Positions 1-10,426 of a stretch of DNA of 64,000 nucleotides are shown piece after piece. The first letter of the stretch is position 1; each line of letters starts with the position of its first letter. The notes beneath the pieces were generated by a model. That model was given only the letters and a program-made list of their open reading frames with translations. It was not told where the DNA came from and did no database searches. The stretch is from Sabethes cyaneus (lineage: Eukaryota > Arthropoda > Insecta > Diptera > Culicidae): contig NC_071355.1 of NCBI RefSeq assembly GCF_943734655.1, forward strand, positions 218,015,027-218,079,026, in the 5' to 3' direction. Position numbers and translations under genes: made by a program.

Positions 1-655
1 AAAACGTGAGTGAAAATTCAATTTTATTTGATTTATCTGATGATAAATTCTATAAGTATTGTTGTGACGAACCTCGACTCACTTTATTTAATTTTAGAAA
101 CAACTTTATTTTTATGTCTGCTCAAGTCAGTAATCAGTAACGGAATAACTTACAAGCTACAAATTTTTAGAAACTAAGCTGAACCTAACTATTCGGATAC
201 ACTGAGTGTGAACTTGTGTTAGTAGCCTGCCTCATTGACCAAAATTATATTTAGCAAATTCATCGAATTATATATTCACCACTGTTATAACGTAACAAAT
301 ATATTCAAGAGCGTAATAAATTTGAGTAGGAAATTCCTCACAAACATTTTATTTGAAGAGCAATTCATTCAACCATTATACAGCTAATATCCAGTAAACC
401 AGCGCTTGATCAACTATTATACAATGAAAATATTTGTTGGGTTATGGTAATAAAGATCGAAGAACCAAAATAAAAATATCGTGTACTTCATTTTTTCGAT
501 GAAAAAGAGATAAAGTGAGCTAAAATTGTCATTTATGAACTCTTGAGTGAAAAAGTGCGGTTCTCAGTCTCACTCGGTGACCAAAGTCACGCAGTAGTAA
601 CCTTACCCAAAGGGACTGAGATTCGCTTAAGGTGAGTGAGGTACCTGTAAGATTA
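1..655. other. AT-rich DNA, no feature seen
   Basis: No open frame, terminal repeat or tandem structure is supported here. The sequence is AT-rich non-coding DNA leading into the first LINE relic. Confidence 0.5.
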
Positions 656-845
656 TAACCTGTAAGGCGGATAATTATGTACGACATGGGTTTGCCGGGT
701 AAACTAACACGGTTGATCGAGTATGAAGTGATGTTCTACGTGGCTTGTTTCGGGGGCTTTCTCGAGTCCTTTAAAAGCACACAGAAGATTGCGGCAAGGA
801 AACGAACCGACCCGTGTGTTATTTAGCATCGCTATTAAATGTGTA
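656..845 (+). pseudogene. RTE-clade LINE reverse transcriptase fragment
   Basis: A short relic of the middle of an RTE-type reverse transcriptase. Around 676-720 the translation reads MYDMGLPGKLTRLIE, which matches the FPGKLTRLI segment of the better preserved RTE copy in this window near 35.6 kb. Shortly after, a frame reads roughly LFSIAIK, like the conserved LLFNIALEG block that follows it in such enzymes. Frameshifts separate the blocks and no complete domain remains. The piece is non-functional. It abuts another RTE-like relic that starts near 905, so this may be two fragments joined by deletion or independent insertions. Confidence 0.55.
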
Positions 846-904
846 GCTGTTCTGTAGACCGAGATCGCGCGCAGAGTCCTTCGTCGGCTAGTACCAAGCT
901 GGTT

Positions 905-2350
905 TTTATGAGGGTCGCTCCTCAGGATGAATACAAAGATGCCGCTAAAGGACAGAGCTGAACAGCTGCTGGCTGATTGTACAGAACAGCTTAGGTGATG
1001 GACTGAACATTTTGAACAACTCTCCCGAGTTACAAGAGTCAGAAGCAGCCATCAGGAGTATGAAATACAATAAAGCACCTGGGATCAGGGATGGTACAAT
1101 CACTTTGACTCAATTCACATTCATTTGACAGTACCGTATCAGTCAAGCAGAATTTGAAAAAAATATGTATGGGACGATTGTAGAACTAGTTATTATCTAC
1201 AATTTTGCTGAATAAAATTTTGCTGTATCTTTTGTAGTTAAGGAGCTATAATGCTAGTACCTCATTAGTAATTAAATGAACGTTCAATTAGTTACTAATG
1301 AGGCACTAGCATTGTAGCACCGTAACTAGAAAAGATCCAGCATAATTTTATTCAGCAAAACTGTAGATATTAAAAAAAAAACTACAAATGTTCCATACAA
1401 AACTTTGCTTGGTTGAAACGGTACTGTCAAATGAATGTGAATTGATTCAAAGTGATCGTGCCATCCCTGCCTGGGATAGCCTGTGTTTCATCCGCGATGC
1501 TCAAAATTGACCCATCTTTGTCAGCCCAGATGATGCATCAGCTTTTCAGCAATGTATGGGAAACTGCAACTTTTCCGGTGGACTGGATGCAGGGCATATT
1601 GGTCAAAGTCCTTAAACCAGGAGACCTAACTGAATGCGGTAACTGGCGTGGCCTCACGTTGCTTTGTATTATTCTCAAAGTGCTCTGTAAGGTAATCTTC
1701 AAGCGGATCCAGGAGAAAATCGATTCTATTCTCCGGCGACAGCATGCTCGATTTCGTGCTGACCGATCATGTGTAGACTATATCACCGCGCTCCGCATTA
1801 TACTGGAGCAGATCAATGAATTCCAGAACTCTCTTCTGCTGGTGTTTGTTGACTTCGAAAATGCGTTTGACCGACTCAACCACGAAAACATCTGAGGCGC
1901 ACTTAGGCATAGAGGAGTTCCAGATAAGCTAGTCCATCTAATCGAGGCTCGGTACGAAAACTGCAGGTGTTTATTAATCGCTGCCTGCGATATATCAGTC
2001 GTGCCTGGTGACCTAACTACTGGATATCCAATGAGGAACTCCATCGTCGAAGTCATCAACGGCCGATAGCAATAGAAATTCGTGAACCTAAATGTAAGTG
2101 GATTGAACACACTTCGAGGAAAGGAGCGAATGAGATCTGCAGAGAAGCACTCGACTGGAATCCGCAAGGACGACGTAGAAGAGGCAGTTCTAGAGGCTCA
2201 TGGCGATGCAGCTTAGCCAACGACATCCGGGCTGTAGATGAGCACCTGTCCTAGCGACAGGTAAAAGCCATGGCGGGCAACCGTCGGCAGTGGAGATCTC
2301 TGATTTCATCCTTTTGTTCTGCCGGACGGGCGGACATGGACACATAAGTA
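905..2350 (+). pseudogene. RTE-like LINE relic, internally deleted and split by a hAT hairpin
   Basis: This is a decayed non-LTR retrotransposon ORF. At 930-1010 a frame reads KDRAEQLLADCTEQL, the linker before the reverse transcriptase; near 1040 it reads AAIRSMKYNKAPGI, the start of the RT domain. The frame is then interrupted by the element at 1086-1469 and resumes: 1560-1895 encodes NWRGLTLLCIILKV, then FRADRSCVDYI and the motif-A block LLVFVDFENAFDRLNHENI. From about 1960 the sequence jumps to the C-terminal part (VFINRCLRYI, then KGANEICREALDWNPQGRRR near 2120-2185), so the palm with the metal-binding DD pair is deleted. It ends near 2350 in a TAAGTAAATAGGTAAG-like tail. The family looks different from the JAM1-like copies further right. 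It cannot encode an active enzyme. Confidence 0.75.
1086..1469. mobile_element. Non-autonomous hAT-type foldback element
   Basis: Termini are CAGGGATGGTACAATCACTT and, inverted on the right, CAGGGATGGCACGATCACTT. The element is flanked by perfect 8-bp duplications CCTGGGAT (1078-1085 and 1470-1477), the hallmark of hAT insertion. Nearly the whole 384 bp is one imperfect palindrome with arms of about 190 bp and a centre near 1278, so a transcript would form a long hairpin. There is no transposase. It sits inside the RT frame of the surrounding LINE relic and is therefore younger than it. Confidence 0.85.
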
Positions 2351-2369
2351 AATAGGTAAGCTTCAAAGC

Positions 2370-2760
2370 GATCAAGTGTTTGTTCCGGGAGTATAGCTTG
2401 CAGAACCATCATCTGTTTATAGACTTTAAGGCGGCGTACGATTCAGGCTAGCGAAATGAGCTGTTACGTTACGTTGATTATTGCGACGAATGTCAGGGTG
2501 AAACCTTTCGTTGGATGAACTGAAGCAAGCGCATGTTTAACTTCCAAGCTCTACCCTGCTATTATTGTCTTGGAAGGTGAAATACACAAAGTAAACGAGG
2601 AATACAACGGAACTATCACGAACTCTTATATGCCTCTTTATTTTGCTCTACAGAACACTTATCCTCCCGGTGACGCTTTACGGCATGAATTATGGACGCT
2701 AAAGGAAGCTGATTGACGAGTGCATTGAGGTTTTGAGCGTAAAATTCTGTGATCTATACT
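2370..2760 (+). pseudogene. RTE-clade LINE fragment (RT motif A and C-terminal piece)
   Basis: At 2385-2465 a frame reads approximately FREYSLQNHHLFIDFKAAYDS, the motif-A region of an RTE reverse transcriptase, followed by a stop and RNELL. Near 2640-2740 the residues HELWTLKEAD are visible, the conserved block just after the RT palm in RTE elements. The palm between them is missing or scrambled. It is closest to the second RTE relic at 57.29-58.48 kb, which carries the same YNLLAHHLFVNPKAVYDS-like segment. It is a dead fragment. Confidence 0.65.
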
Positions 2761-2897
2761 TGGTGAGATAATATAACTTTTTTATGTCTTAGCGACGAAA
2801 CTCAAGAAACACATTCCTCTAGAAAGACATTTTAGACTTGGAGAGCATGTAAATAAAGATCATATTCGGACAAAACACGTCCTCAAAATAAATTTTA

Positions 2898-3075
2898 TGT
2901 CACGCCAGCCCAGTTAGCTTCGAGGTAATGCTGGTTTAACAAGTCAGTCACCATATGTTCGAATTATGCCTGGGCTGGTATGGTCAGTAGGATCGTTGCA
3001 CTAACTCCGTAATTGTTCTGTACTCTAACAACCGACTGTGAATTATCTCGATAAAGAATGGTACCGACTTAAGAC
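2898..3075 (+). mobile_element. tRNA-derived SINE, family 1, copy 1
   Basis: The head is tRNA-like: an A-box-like stretch TTAGCTTCGAGGTAATGCTGG near 2914, and a B-box ATGTTCGAATTATGCC near 2955. The body CAGTAGGATCGTTGCACTA and CCGTAATTGTTCTGT is shared with the copy at 54.88-55.02 kb, so this is a dispersed family rather than a tRNA gene. The internal pol III boxes would drive its transcription. No clear A tail or target duplication is seen, and the 3' end is approximate. Confidence 0.7.
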
Positions 3076-3079
3076 GGTT

Positions 3080-5337
3080 ATACCCAAGACTTCGCTGTCA
3101 AGTAGTCACGAGAAATCATTCGATACGGCTCGAATCTAAATAAAATTGATGATAGATTATTCTGTTTACGAAATAATTTTCGCTTTCATAGCATTTGCAA
3201 AATAAAAGAAAACGACAGAAGCAATGATTTTGTTTTTTGCACATTAACTAATTGTCTGAATGAGGCAATAACAAACCCATTCGGGGTAATACAGTAGCTT
3301 TCCTTATGGGTGTATGTATTGCCAAAAATGGCAAAACAAATTTTCGCCCATGCACGAACGGATAAAGCGTTATTTTTTCATCGCCACATGTTCACCCCAA
3401 ATGATTGCTTGATTCTCCTCAATCAATGGTGTGGAAATCTCGCGTCTGCCGTAACGTCAGCCCGTGCTGCACCGTCCCGCACCGGTTCGGTGTACATTTC
3501 AAAACGATTCAATGTGACGATTCTTTTCTTTGCTGTTTTGAAAAAACCTTCTCGCTCTCAAACGGCAATGCCTGCCAACGTCCATAGACAGGAGCCAACT
3601 CTTTTGATGCCTTTTCGTCCGTTATTGTTTTTGTTCGGAAAAAATGCCTGGGATATAAAATTTATCTTTCCCATTTCATCTATTTGCTTTATATTTCGCC
3701 TTTCAAGAAAACCATCAAGAGTGAAAAGCCAGTCGTCCCGAGCACCTCGGAATGGGGAGAAAAGATCTACGAAAAGAAGGAGAAAGGCCTACCCGTCGGC
3801 TGTGGCGTGGCTGGACGATTCTACCGAGAGGATGAAAACTGTAATGTCTTTTGTAAAAATAGGCATTTAGTGTGTTCCGCTGTGCTGGTTACGCTGGTGG
3901 ACAACCAGGCAGGATGGAAGGCATTGCCCGGCGCTGTTTGTGCAGACGATGTTGCGTAATACAGAGAAACGGGTTCAATGTGCTACCATAGCGGGACTCA
4001 CAGACTACAGCGCTATTCAGCATTCAGAACCCGATTATTCAAGGAGAGAGCGGATAGAATATGGAAAAGTGTGCAAAACAGTTGGTGGATGGATGGGGTG
4101 CGCTATGGATGGGGCGAGCATACACGATTAGCATTTCGATATAGGCTGGTTCTGGTTTCTGTGGGGGAAATGTTTCGTTTTGTTACCACAACCCCTAGGA
4201 GAAGATCTCCAACGAACCAAAGGCGAGCGAGCTAGTCATAGCTTGACTTAGATAGTAGCATCCTGATAAAAGTTGCGGTGCTTCTAGTTCCGGCATTAAA
4301 CCAGGATGTGCTCTTCCGCGTGTGGCTTCCGTATAGATTAGCGTTTTAGCGAAGGCAAGTTATAATTTTCATAAGCTTTAGATTATTTTTCGAACGAAAT
4401 ATGCTTCCTTTTTCACATCCTATGAATTTTGAAATGTCTTTTATGGAATGCAACTTGGCTTTTCAGAAGTTTCGAAGAAAAAAATTTTATCTATTATTTT
4501 TTATTTACATAACCATGCCCCTAACAAAACGAATCTTCCATTTGCGCACGTTTGCCTGCAGTCGGTCTGGCTGGCACCACACTGCATTCCGACCCATGTC
4601 AATACATCAGTCGCATTCACTGCGAAAATGGAGCCTGCAGGAAAGATTATCCTTACTATTAATAAAAGAGGTTCACTGTTTCTATATACACCAGCTTCCA
4701 CCAGCCAAGCAGCCGGACGTGTAGCAGCTTTGCAGAAAGCTCTCTGCTATAGGCGCTTTGCCTGGGTAGGACGAAACCCAAATCCGAAAGACACACTTAA
4801 ATGCAAACACACACACACACGCATACACATATATTCATAGAAGGTACCGTGGTGCTCGCGGCGGCAGATCGAGATGATGTAATTCGTTACCAGCATATAG
4901 TTTGCTAGTGTGCGGATAGTTCGTACATTCGGAAGGGAATAGGCCACCCCTGGCTGGTGGTGGATACATGAAAGAGTGGCTGGAACAAAGGCTCACGTCG
5001 CTTGTTGGACTTTATTCTGGATTGAAAGTGGAACAGAAATCCACTCAATGTGTTTGAGCTTAACAACAAGTTTGTAGTTGATCCGGGAAAATATTGAACT
5101 GGGCGAGTGGTAGAGCAATTTTCTCTGACAATGAAAAGTTTTGGTTAATTTAATCAACTTTTTCACAAAATAGCAATTAGATATCTCTGACAGTGGATAT
5201 TTATGTTTAAAATTCAGATTTAAAGAAGGGAATTTATTGAGTGCGGAATATTTTATTGGAGATTTGCCATAAGCGAAATCCATAAGGCGTCTTCATTAAT
5301 TCTAAAGCGAAGAGGACGCATGGTTATTTATTAACTA
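3080..5337. other. Unassigned non-coding DNA
   Basis: Several overlapping open frames up to 186 codons occur at 3310-4235, but they overlap in all frames, lack recognisable motifs and show no gene-like context, so I do not call them genes. A short CA/CACA stretch lies near 4808-4830. Nothing else is supported. Confidence 0.4.
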
Positions 5338-5345
5338 TTTATAAC

Positions 5346-5417
5346 AGCGTTTCCCAAATGGGGCTTATGGAAGTCCGCCAGGGGGTTCGCGAACCAAAAA
5401 AGGTTGAGAACCACTGG
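5346..5417. mobile_element. Very short hAT-like MITE, copy 1
   Basis: The left end AGCGTTTCCCAAA and the right end, inverted, CCAGTGGTTCTCAACC, are the kind of termini seen in hAT elements. Flanks are TTTATAAC (5338-5345) and TCTATAAC (5418-5425), an 8-bp duplication with one difference. A related 96-bp copy lies at 48651-48746. It has no coding capacity. Confidence 0.65.
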
Positions 5418-5429
5418 TCTATAACAACT

Positions 5430-7150
5430 GATAGCTAGACCACACAAACTTGCATCTACTTATTTGTGAACCGAAAAAAATCAGTCTGCAAGTAGTGGTG
5501 TCATGTTTGTGGTACACTTGAAACGGAATAGTGATATATTCACGATATCGGGCAAACAGTTCTGTCCTCTGTGCCCAAGTGTAAAAACGGTTCAAACCAG
5601 AAATTAAACATTACATCGCAGCGGAGCGTACTTTTAGTCCGGTTCACTGCGAGCAAACTAGGCCAGTCGGTAGTGATCATTGCCAGTGTGCCACAACGCG
5701 AGCTAGCCATTATAGCAGAAAAGGGAAAAACGATTCAGGACGTGATACCGAGCTGTGATCCGGATAGAGCCGTGAAAGCTTCGCAAACATAGTAGAACAA
5801 GTGGTCATTATTTCGATCCACCCTGAGAATGGAGCTCGTAGTGGAAACGGATATGCAAATTGGATGGGTTTTGAATACAAGTGATATTACGGTGATTGAA
5901 GTGGGTGAAGGTGAAAATTTATTTCCAGTGCACTAGAAATCGCGCATACAGATGCATCCGCAAATCATGCGTGGCGAGATTTAACAATGAGATTATTTCT
6001 GAAGTGAAAAATCTGGGTGAAGAATGAAAAGTGGGAAACGTTTTGCTGAACAACAATATAATGAAAGCTCAGTAAAAATGTTATGTCCAATCAGTTTCAT
6101 TTCTTTCGTGTAAAAGTGGACACTTGACCGCAAGCTTTCAAGCAAAATAATTTATGACTTTTACGAGATGCGTGATACTTCTCAGAAGGCCAACAGCACT
6201 CGAGAAGGCAATCACTGCAGTAACCAAACACCCTTTTCAAACGTAATCGCAGTCAGAACGCTGCCCAGCTTAGCACGTCAAACGTATAATTCCGTCCGGA
6301 AAGGCGATGGCTCTCCCGAAGAAAAAAAAAAGCACAACCCATCGGCAATTAAATTGTCACGCGAAGCGAATAAGCCGCATGGCACGACCAAATTAACGAT
6401 CTTGGTAAAAATAAACACCCTGCTTTTATGCGCGGGACGCTTTTCCATTACGCTGCCTAGCCAGGGTGGTGGTCGCGAGTTCTTTTGTTTCAACGCTTCA
6501 CCGCTCGCTCGCCCGGAGGAGCAGGCCGGACGGATGAGGAAACCAATTTCGAATAGTTGCACGCGTGAAATCGTTTCCTGTGCTAATCCATGTCCATTAA
6601 ATGGTTGAATTGTTTCTATTTTTTTTTTTTTGCTGCTGATAGCTGTTAGCGTGAAATGACGACAACTTTCGCCCTTATGTTGGTAGCATAAAAATCCACA
6701 TTTCATTGCATATGGCTGTATAGTGGGTCAGTCCGGCGCAGATCGTGGACAAAATTTTATATCTCTTTGGAAAAGAATTTTCTATTTACATGTATGGTGA
6801 ATTAAAAATAATGGAAATGTTTTTCTATACCGAGTCTTTGGTAGGAGATTATTTTCAATATTTTCCATGAAAAGCTCATACACAATGCACACAATGAGAA
6901 TGGAGATTCTCCATCGGTGTTCCTTTCGTCTGTTTAAAAATGTATATCTAACCGTGAAATAATTTTCCTGCATAAACAGTTCGGTTAATAGCAAATATAT
7001 ATAAAAACAGCGTCTACTAAACACAATTCGGCTATGTGTCTGACTTTTGGACGGTCGAATTTCACAAGAATATACTATACGTTTTTATACTAACCCGAAG
7101 CCCAAGCAGCCACTTTGCTCCGTATTGTTTTCTGGTGTTTTTGGACCTAG
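5430..7150. other. Unassigned non-coding DNA
   Basis: Overlapping short frames exist at 6168-6706 on both strands, in a locally GC-richer patch, but none contains a motif I recognise. A T-run lies near 6620. No repeat termini were found. Confidence 0.4.
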
Positions 7151-7153
7151 ACG

Positions 7154-7433
7154 GTGGACTTAGAACTGGTTCCTGATTTAAGAACCATTAACGATTGGAA
7201 TTCGGTGGAACTACAAGACTTTGGGAGAACCACACTTTGGCGGGTTCTGGGAGGCAGTGATACACTCAGTTCAGAAGCATTTTATCGTCACATTTATTCA
7301 AAGTCTCTTGCGCTTCGGCGATATGAAGACTCCATTGCCGCAAATAGAACGCTACTTAAATTCACGCCCATTACCGAAGCTTACCTATAATCTACAATCA
7401 GCACACACCTGGCCAGTTTTTTGTGGGTGGTAG
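7154..7433 (+). pseudogene. BEL/Pao integrase fragment, relic 1
   Basis: The frame from 7221 begins GEPHFGGFWEAVIHSVQKHF and continues to IERYLNSRPLPKL. This is the segment of BEL/Pao integrases normally reading APHFGGLWEA...NSRPL, at the C-terminal side of the integrase core. The first 65 bases lie in another frame, so a frameshift separates them. No LTR was found next to it. It is a remnant of an old insertion, older and more diverged than the BEL element at 12.0-15.6 kb. Confidence 0.75.
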
Positions 7434-7546
7434 CTCGCAGAACTACCTCACAGAACTGATAATAAAAATGACCGTTTATTTTGTTTAATATGCGGTACTG
7501 GCTTTTGGTCCCAGGTTTCGTGCGAAAATATTTATTTTTCGTTTAA

Positions 7547-7590
7547 AGTCGACGTTTTGGAGGGTATTCCCTCATCCTCAGGACAGCTAT
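7547..7590 (-). other. Stem plus AAACGTCG motif, possibly a Penelope-like element end
   Basis: On the minus strand the sequence reads CTGAGGATGAGGG, AATA, CCCTCC, AAAACGTCGA: a GGG/CCC hairpin next to an AAACGTCG box. Similar stem-then-GAAACGTC arrangements occur at 38.29 kb beside a Penelope-like coding relic and at 30.74-30.86 kb. The core departs from a canonical hammerhead, so only a relationship is suggested. Confidence 0.25.
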
Positions 7591-7624
7591 TGACAAAATT
7601 TTACAAACTTATACAAGTTTAACA

Positions 7625-7819
7625 TTGATTATAATTCAACTATGTACTCACAATGTATGTAAATATTTTTTTAGCCAAGTAATTTGTGCCATTTGTGTTT
7701 ATAAAGTTGTCGGTCTCTACAATGAAAGAGCAGCACAATATCGATTTTCGCTAATTGAAACTGCCGTAAATTATTTCGGCCCGGACTTGTACGAACGGTC
7801 TTGCGACAACCTACAGTAA
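7625..7819 (+). pseudogene. Possible BEL/Pao integrase core fragment
   Basis: This 64-codon frame ends with ETAVNYFGPDLYERS. BEL integrases carry a segment GVDYFGP at the first catalytic aspartate; here the aspartate would be asparagine. Its position between two clear BEL integrase pieces favours the reading, but the match is short and the order of segments (core after the downstream HFGG block) is not that of one intact copy. Treat as tentative. Confidence 0.25.
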
Positions 7820-7947
7820 AACATATGTAGCATATGATTTATCCAAGCTTTTCGCTATTTTGTTACAAGGAATGTGCTTTGTAATTGAAAGTAATAATAT
7901 TTTTTACGATTACTTTAAAGTCATCATGAACTAATATCAAAGAAGTC

Positions 7948-8075
7948 TGCCCCTGAAACTATTCAATGGGATTCACGCCCACTACACTTCGGTGGACTTT
8001 GGGAGGCAACAGTGAGGTTTGCTAAAAGGAATCTTCTAAAGCTAGCTGGAGAGACGTTTCCACAACACCGTCCAC
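7948..8075 (+). pseudogene. BEL/Pao integrase fragment, relic 2
   Basis: Reading from 7948 the frame gives SAPETIQWDSRPLHFGGLWE and then ATVRFAKRNLLKLAGET. This matches the same HFGGLWEA block of BEL integrases as the relic at 7.2 kb but in different words, so it derives from a second element or a diverged copy. It breaks off within about 130 bases on both sides. Non-functional. Confidence 0.7.
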
Positions 8076-8099
8076 CCAAATGGAAAGTTGTCAGAACAC

Positions 8100-8993
8100 A
8101 ATAATCCAAATAATTCCAAATCATTCACATTTTCGCATTTCCTTTTCAGAAACTCTCTTCAAATAAAACGTGAATCTGATCTATAAAATGTACCATTAAG
8201 TTGCCTAAATTAGTAGTAGCAATTACTATACAAATTTCAAGCGTTCCAGCGCAGACGTGTTCCAAGTATTCGAGATACCCCTACTAGCATAGTTGCTATA
8301 AACTAGTTGTGGTAACCGATTAATGACTAATTTCAGTCATAAATAGGTTGCAGCAACCAGAAATGACAAAAGTGTGCTACTTGGAACAAGTACGAAATAA
8401 GCACTGGAATCCACCAACTCAAACTGTAACATTAGTCGTGATCCAACACCACAATCTGCCACCATGATAGTTGGCAGAATTGAGACATCTTATTTGTGGT
8501 TCGTGTCGTTACCAAAAGTATCTGCCAGGTCGTTAGAAAAATGCTGCATTTATCACTATCGGGCTGCAATGATGAACAGAATAAAGAAGACACCCTAAGC
8601 AATGCGTAATAACCGTTCCTTTTCCTTACCCTGCCGAAATGAAAATTTTTCGTCTCTTTCAATTCCAGAAATCGGCCCATGGTCCACCCAAATATACAAC
8701 CCAGGACGGCAGCTCGGTTTTATAAATATAGCTGATAGTTTGATCTTATTCGAGGCCCCTTTGTCTCTCAGTCACTTGTACTGTTGTTGTAACAAAAATT
8801 CTCATAATGCAAGAAATAAAAACCTTTTTCTTCATTTGAATTTGTCTACCCTTTGTCAGCTATCCCTCCTGTTGTCACCCAGCTATTTGTAAATCTGTGT
8901 TTTTTCGGTAATCCATAAAATTCAGCTGAAAAACTGTACCAACCCCATGTTAATGGCCCCCCAATTCGGTTCTTTCAGAAATCACCTCTTATC
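8100..8993. other. Unassigned non-coding DNA
   Basis: No motif-bearing frame, terminal repeat or tandem was recognised in this stretch. Confidence 0.4.
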
Positions 8994-9001
8994 GTCCAGC
9001 C

Positions 9002-10074
9002 TAGGATTGGGCAAAATTCCCGAAAGTATCGATAATTGAATATCAATATCAAATCCACCGCTTTATCGATACCGTCGATATATCGTTCGTGAAGCATCGA
9101 TATTAGATTTATCGATACTATTTAAGGGGGTATTCTGGGATTAGGAAATGCTACACAAAAGAGGGATTCATAAAAATTAATCAATAAAAAACAGGTTGAG
9201 CAAAGAGAGTGCCCCCAAAACACGCACGCAACACATCACTCGCTCCAGTGGAGCTCTATTTCAGACACGGATGATGACCTGCCGAAAAGTAAAAATTTGA
9301 TCCGTAGTAGCTCGGGCCTTCATAAAGCCCACCTGGTACTACCCTACGAACTCTCCTGCCACCGGGGATAGACGACGCAACAAAATCTCGGAGAGCACCC
9401 TGTTGGTGGCTGTGACCAGCGTTATGCTGCGGTAATTGCAGCAATCTATCCGAGATGGGACAAACCACACCCTCGTCCGGCAGCCCTCTCCCAACCCCCT
9501 AAAACCATTCAGTGATGTGTCGTTGCTGGCGGTTCTTGGCCATTTCTGCAGAGTTCCGCCGGGAGTTGCCCCTTGCCGGTTCTAGCTCTTCTCGATCTCT
9601 GTCCCACCCCTGCCACTTTCGCCACTATTATGGCGCGTAAAAAGCTGGAAAGTTTCTGTTAATGCCGTCAACACCCAATACTACTCTCTGTGTTCTCTGG
9701 TCAGTTCCTGAATTGCTGAAAATCGCGTATTGTATGCACTTATTGTTCAAAAGCGTCAAACATGTAAGTGACATTGTTCAAGGTTTTGCATAAGAGTCAA
9801 TTCCAGTAAAGTAAATTTGAGAATTAAGCCTAGTAGATACCTGAAAAGAAAACAGCGCCAGAAAAAATCCTTAAAATATTGCTTTCTTGAGCATTTCCAG
9901 GCTTAGTTTTAGCTTATATTTTTTCAGCTGCATATCCCGCTTTATCAAAACAGTATCGGCATGAAATTATCGATTTAGCATAATATCGACGTCGTAAGTA
10001 TCGATGAAATATATCGAAATATCGGCCTTCGAGTATCGATATCGCGGGTATCGATACGGTATCGCCCAATACTA
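9002..10074. mobile_element. Non-autonomous hAT element, 1,073 bp
   Basis: The left end is TAGGATTGGGCAAAATTC and the right end, inverted, TAGTATTGGGCGATACCG, a hAT-type terminus. It is bounded by perfect 8-bp duplications GTCCAGCC at 8994-9001 and 10075-10082. Subterminal regions on both sides (9025-9120 and 9945-10065) are packed with TATCGATA-type motifs, plausible transposase-binding repeats. The core, about 9240-9640, is distinctly GC-richer and has no recognisable transposase; a 70-codon minus-strand frame at 9256-9468 shows no known motif. It must depend on a transposase from elsewhere. Confidence 0.88.
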
Positions 10075-10082
10075 GTCCAGCC

Positions 10083-10426
10083 CCTTGTATACCTGCTATC
10101 GTTCTAAACGCAAGAGTAGCGCACCCCTTTACCCATTTGAATCCCCACCCAATTTCATACCCACTTGTAAGAGATCGCCTTCTACTTTTGTCAACCCCCC
10201 TGCGCTGATTCTTTTATATCAAAAAACTTGTGTGCCAAGCTGCCAAGTTTGATGAAGAACCGTCCATGCGTTCCGGAGTTATTGCGGAAAATACATTCAT
10301 GCTCACGTTCCTTGTCCCCCCTTGTTGGTTCTATCCCCGTCAGGACCCCCTTCTGTCAAGTAGATAATTATGCATCTGTTTGTTCTATGAAAATCCCTAG
10401 AATGGAAGCGAAACAAAGCTTTTGAC
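10083..10426. other. Spacer, nothing recognised
   Basis: Non-repetitive spacer between the hAT element and the dispersed repeat that follows. No feature is supported. Confidence 0.4.

Noticed and set aside
3310..4235. Overlapping frames of 186, 91, 85 and 63 codons
   Set aside because: They overlap on the same strand in several frames and show no family motif; likely chance frames.
4805..4830. CA-rich microsatellite
   Set aside because: Too short and interrupted to be noteworthy.
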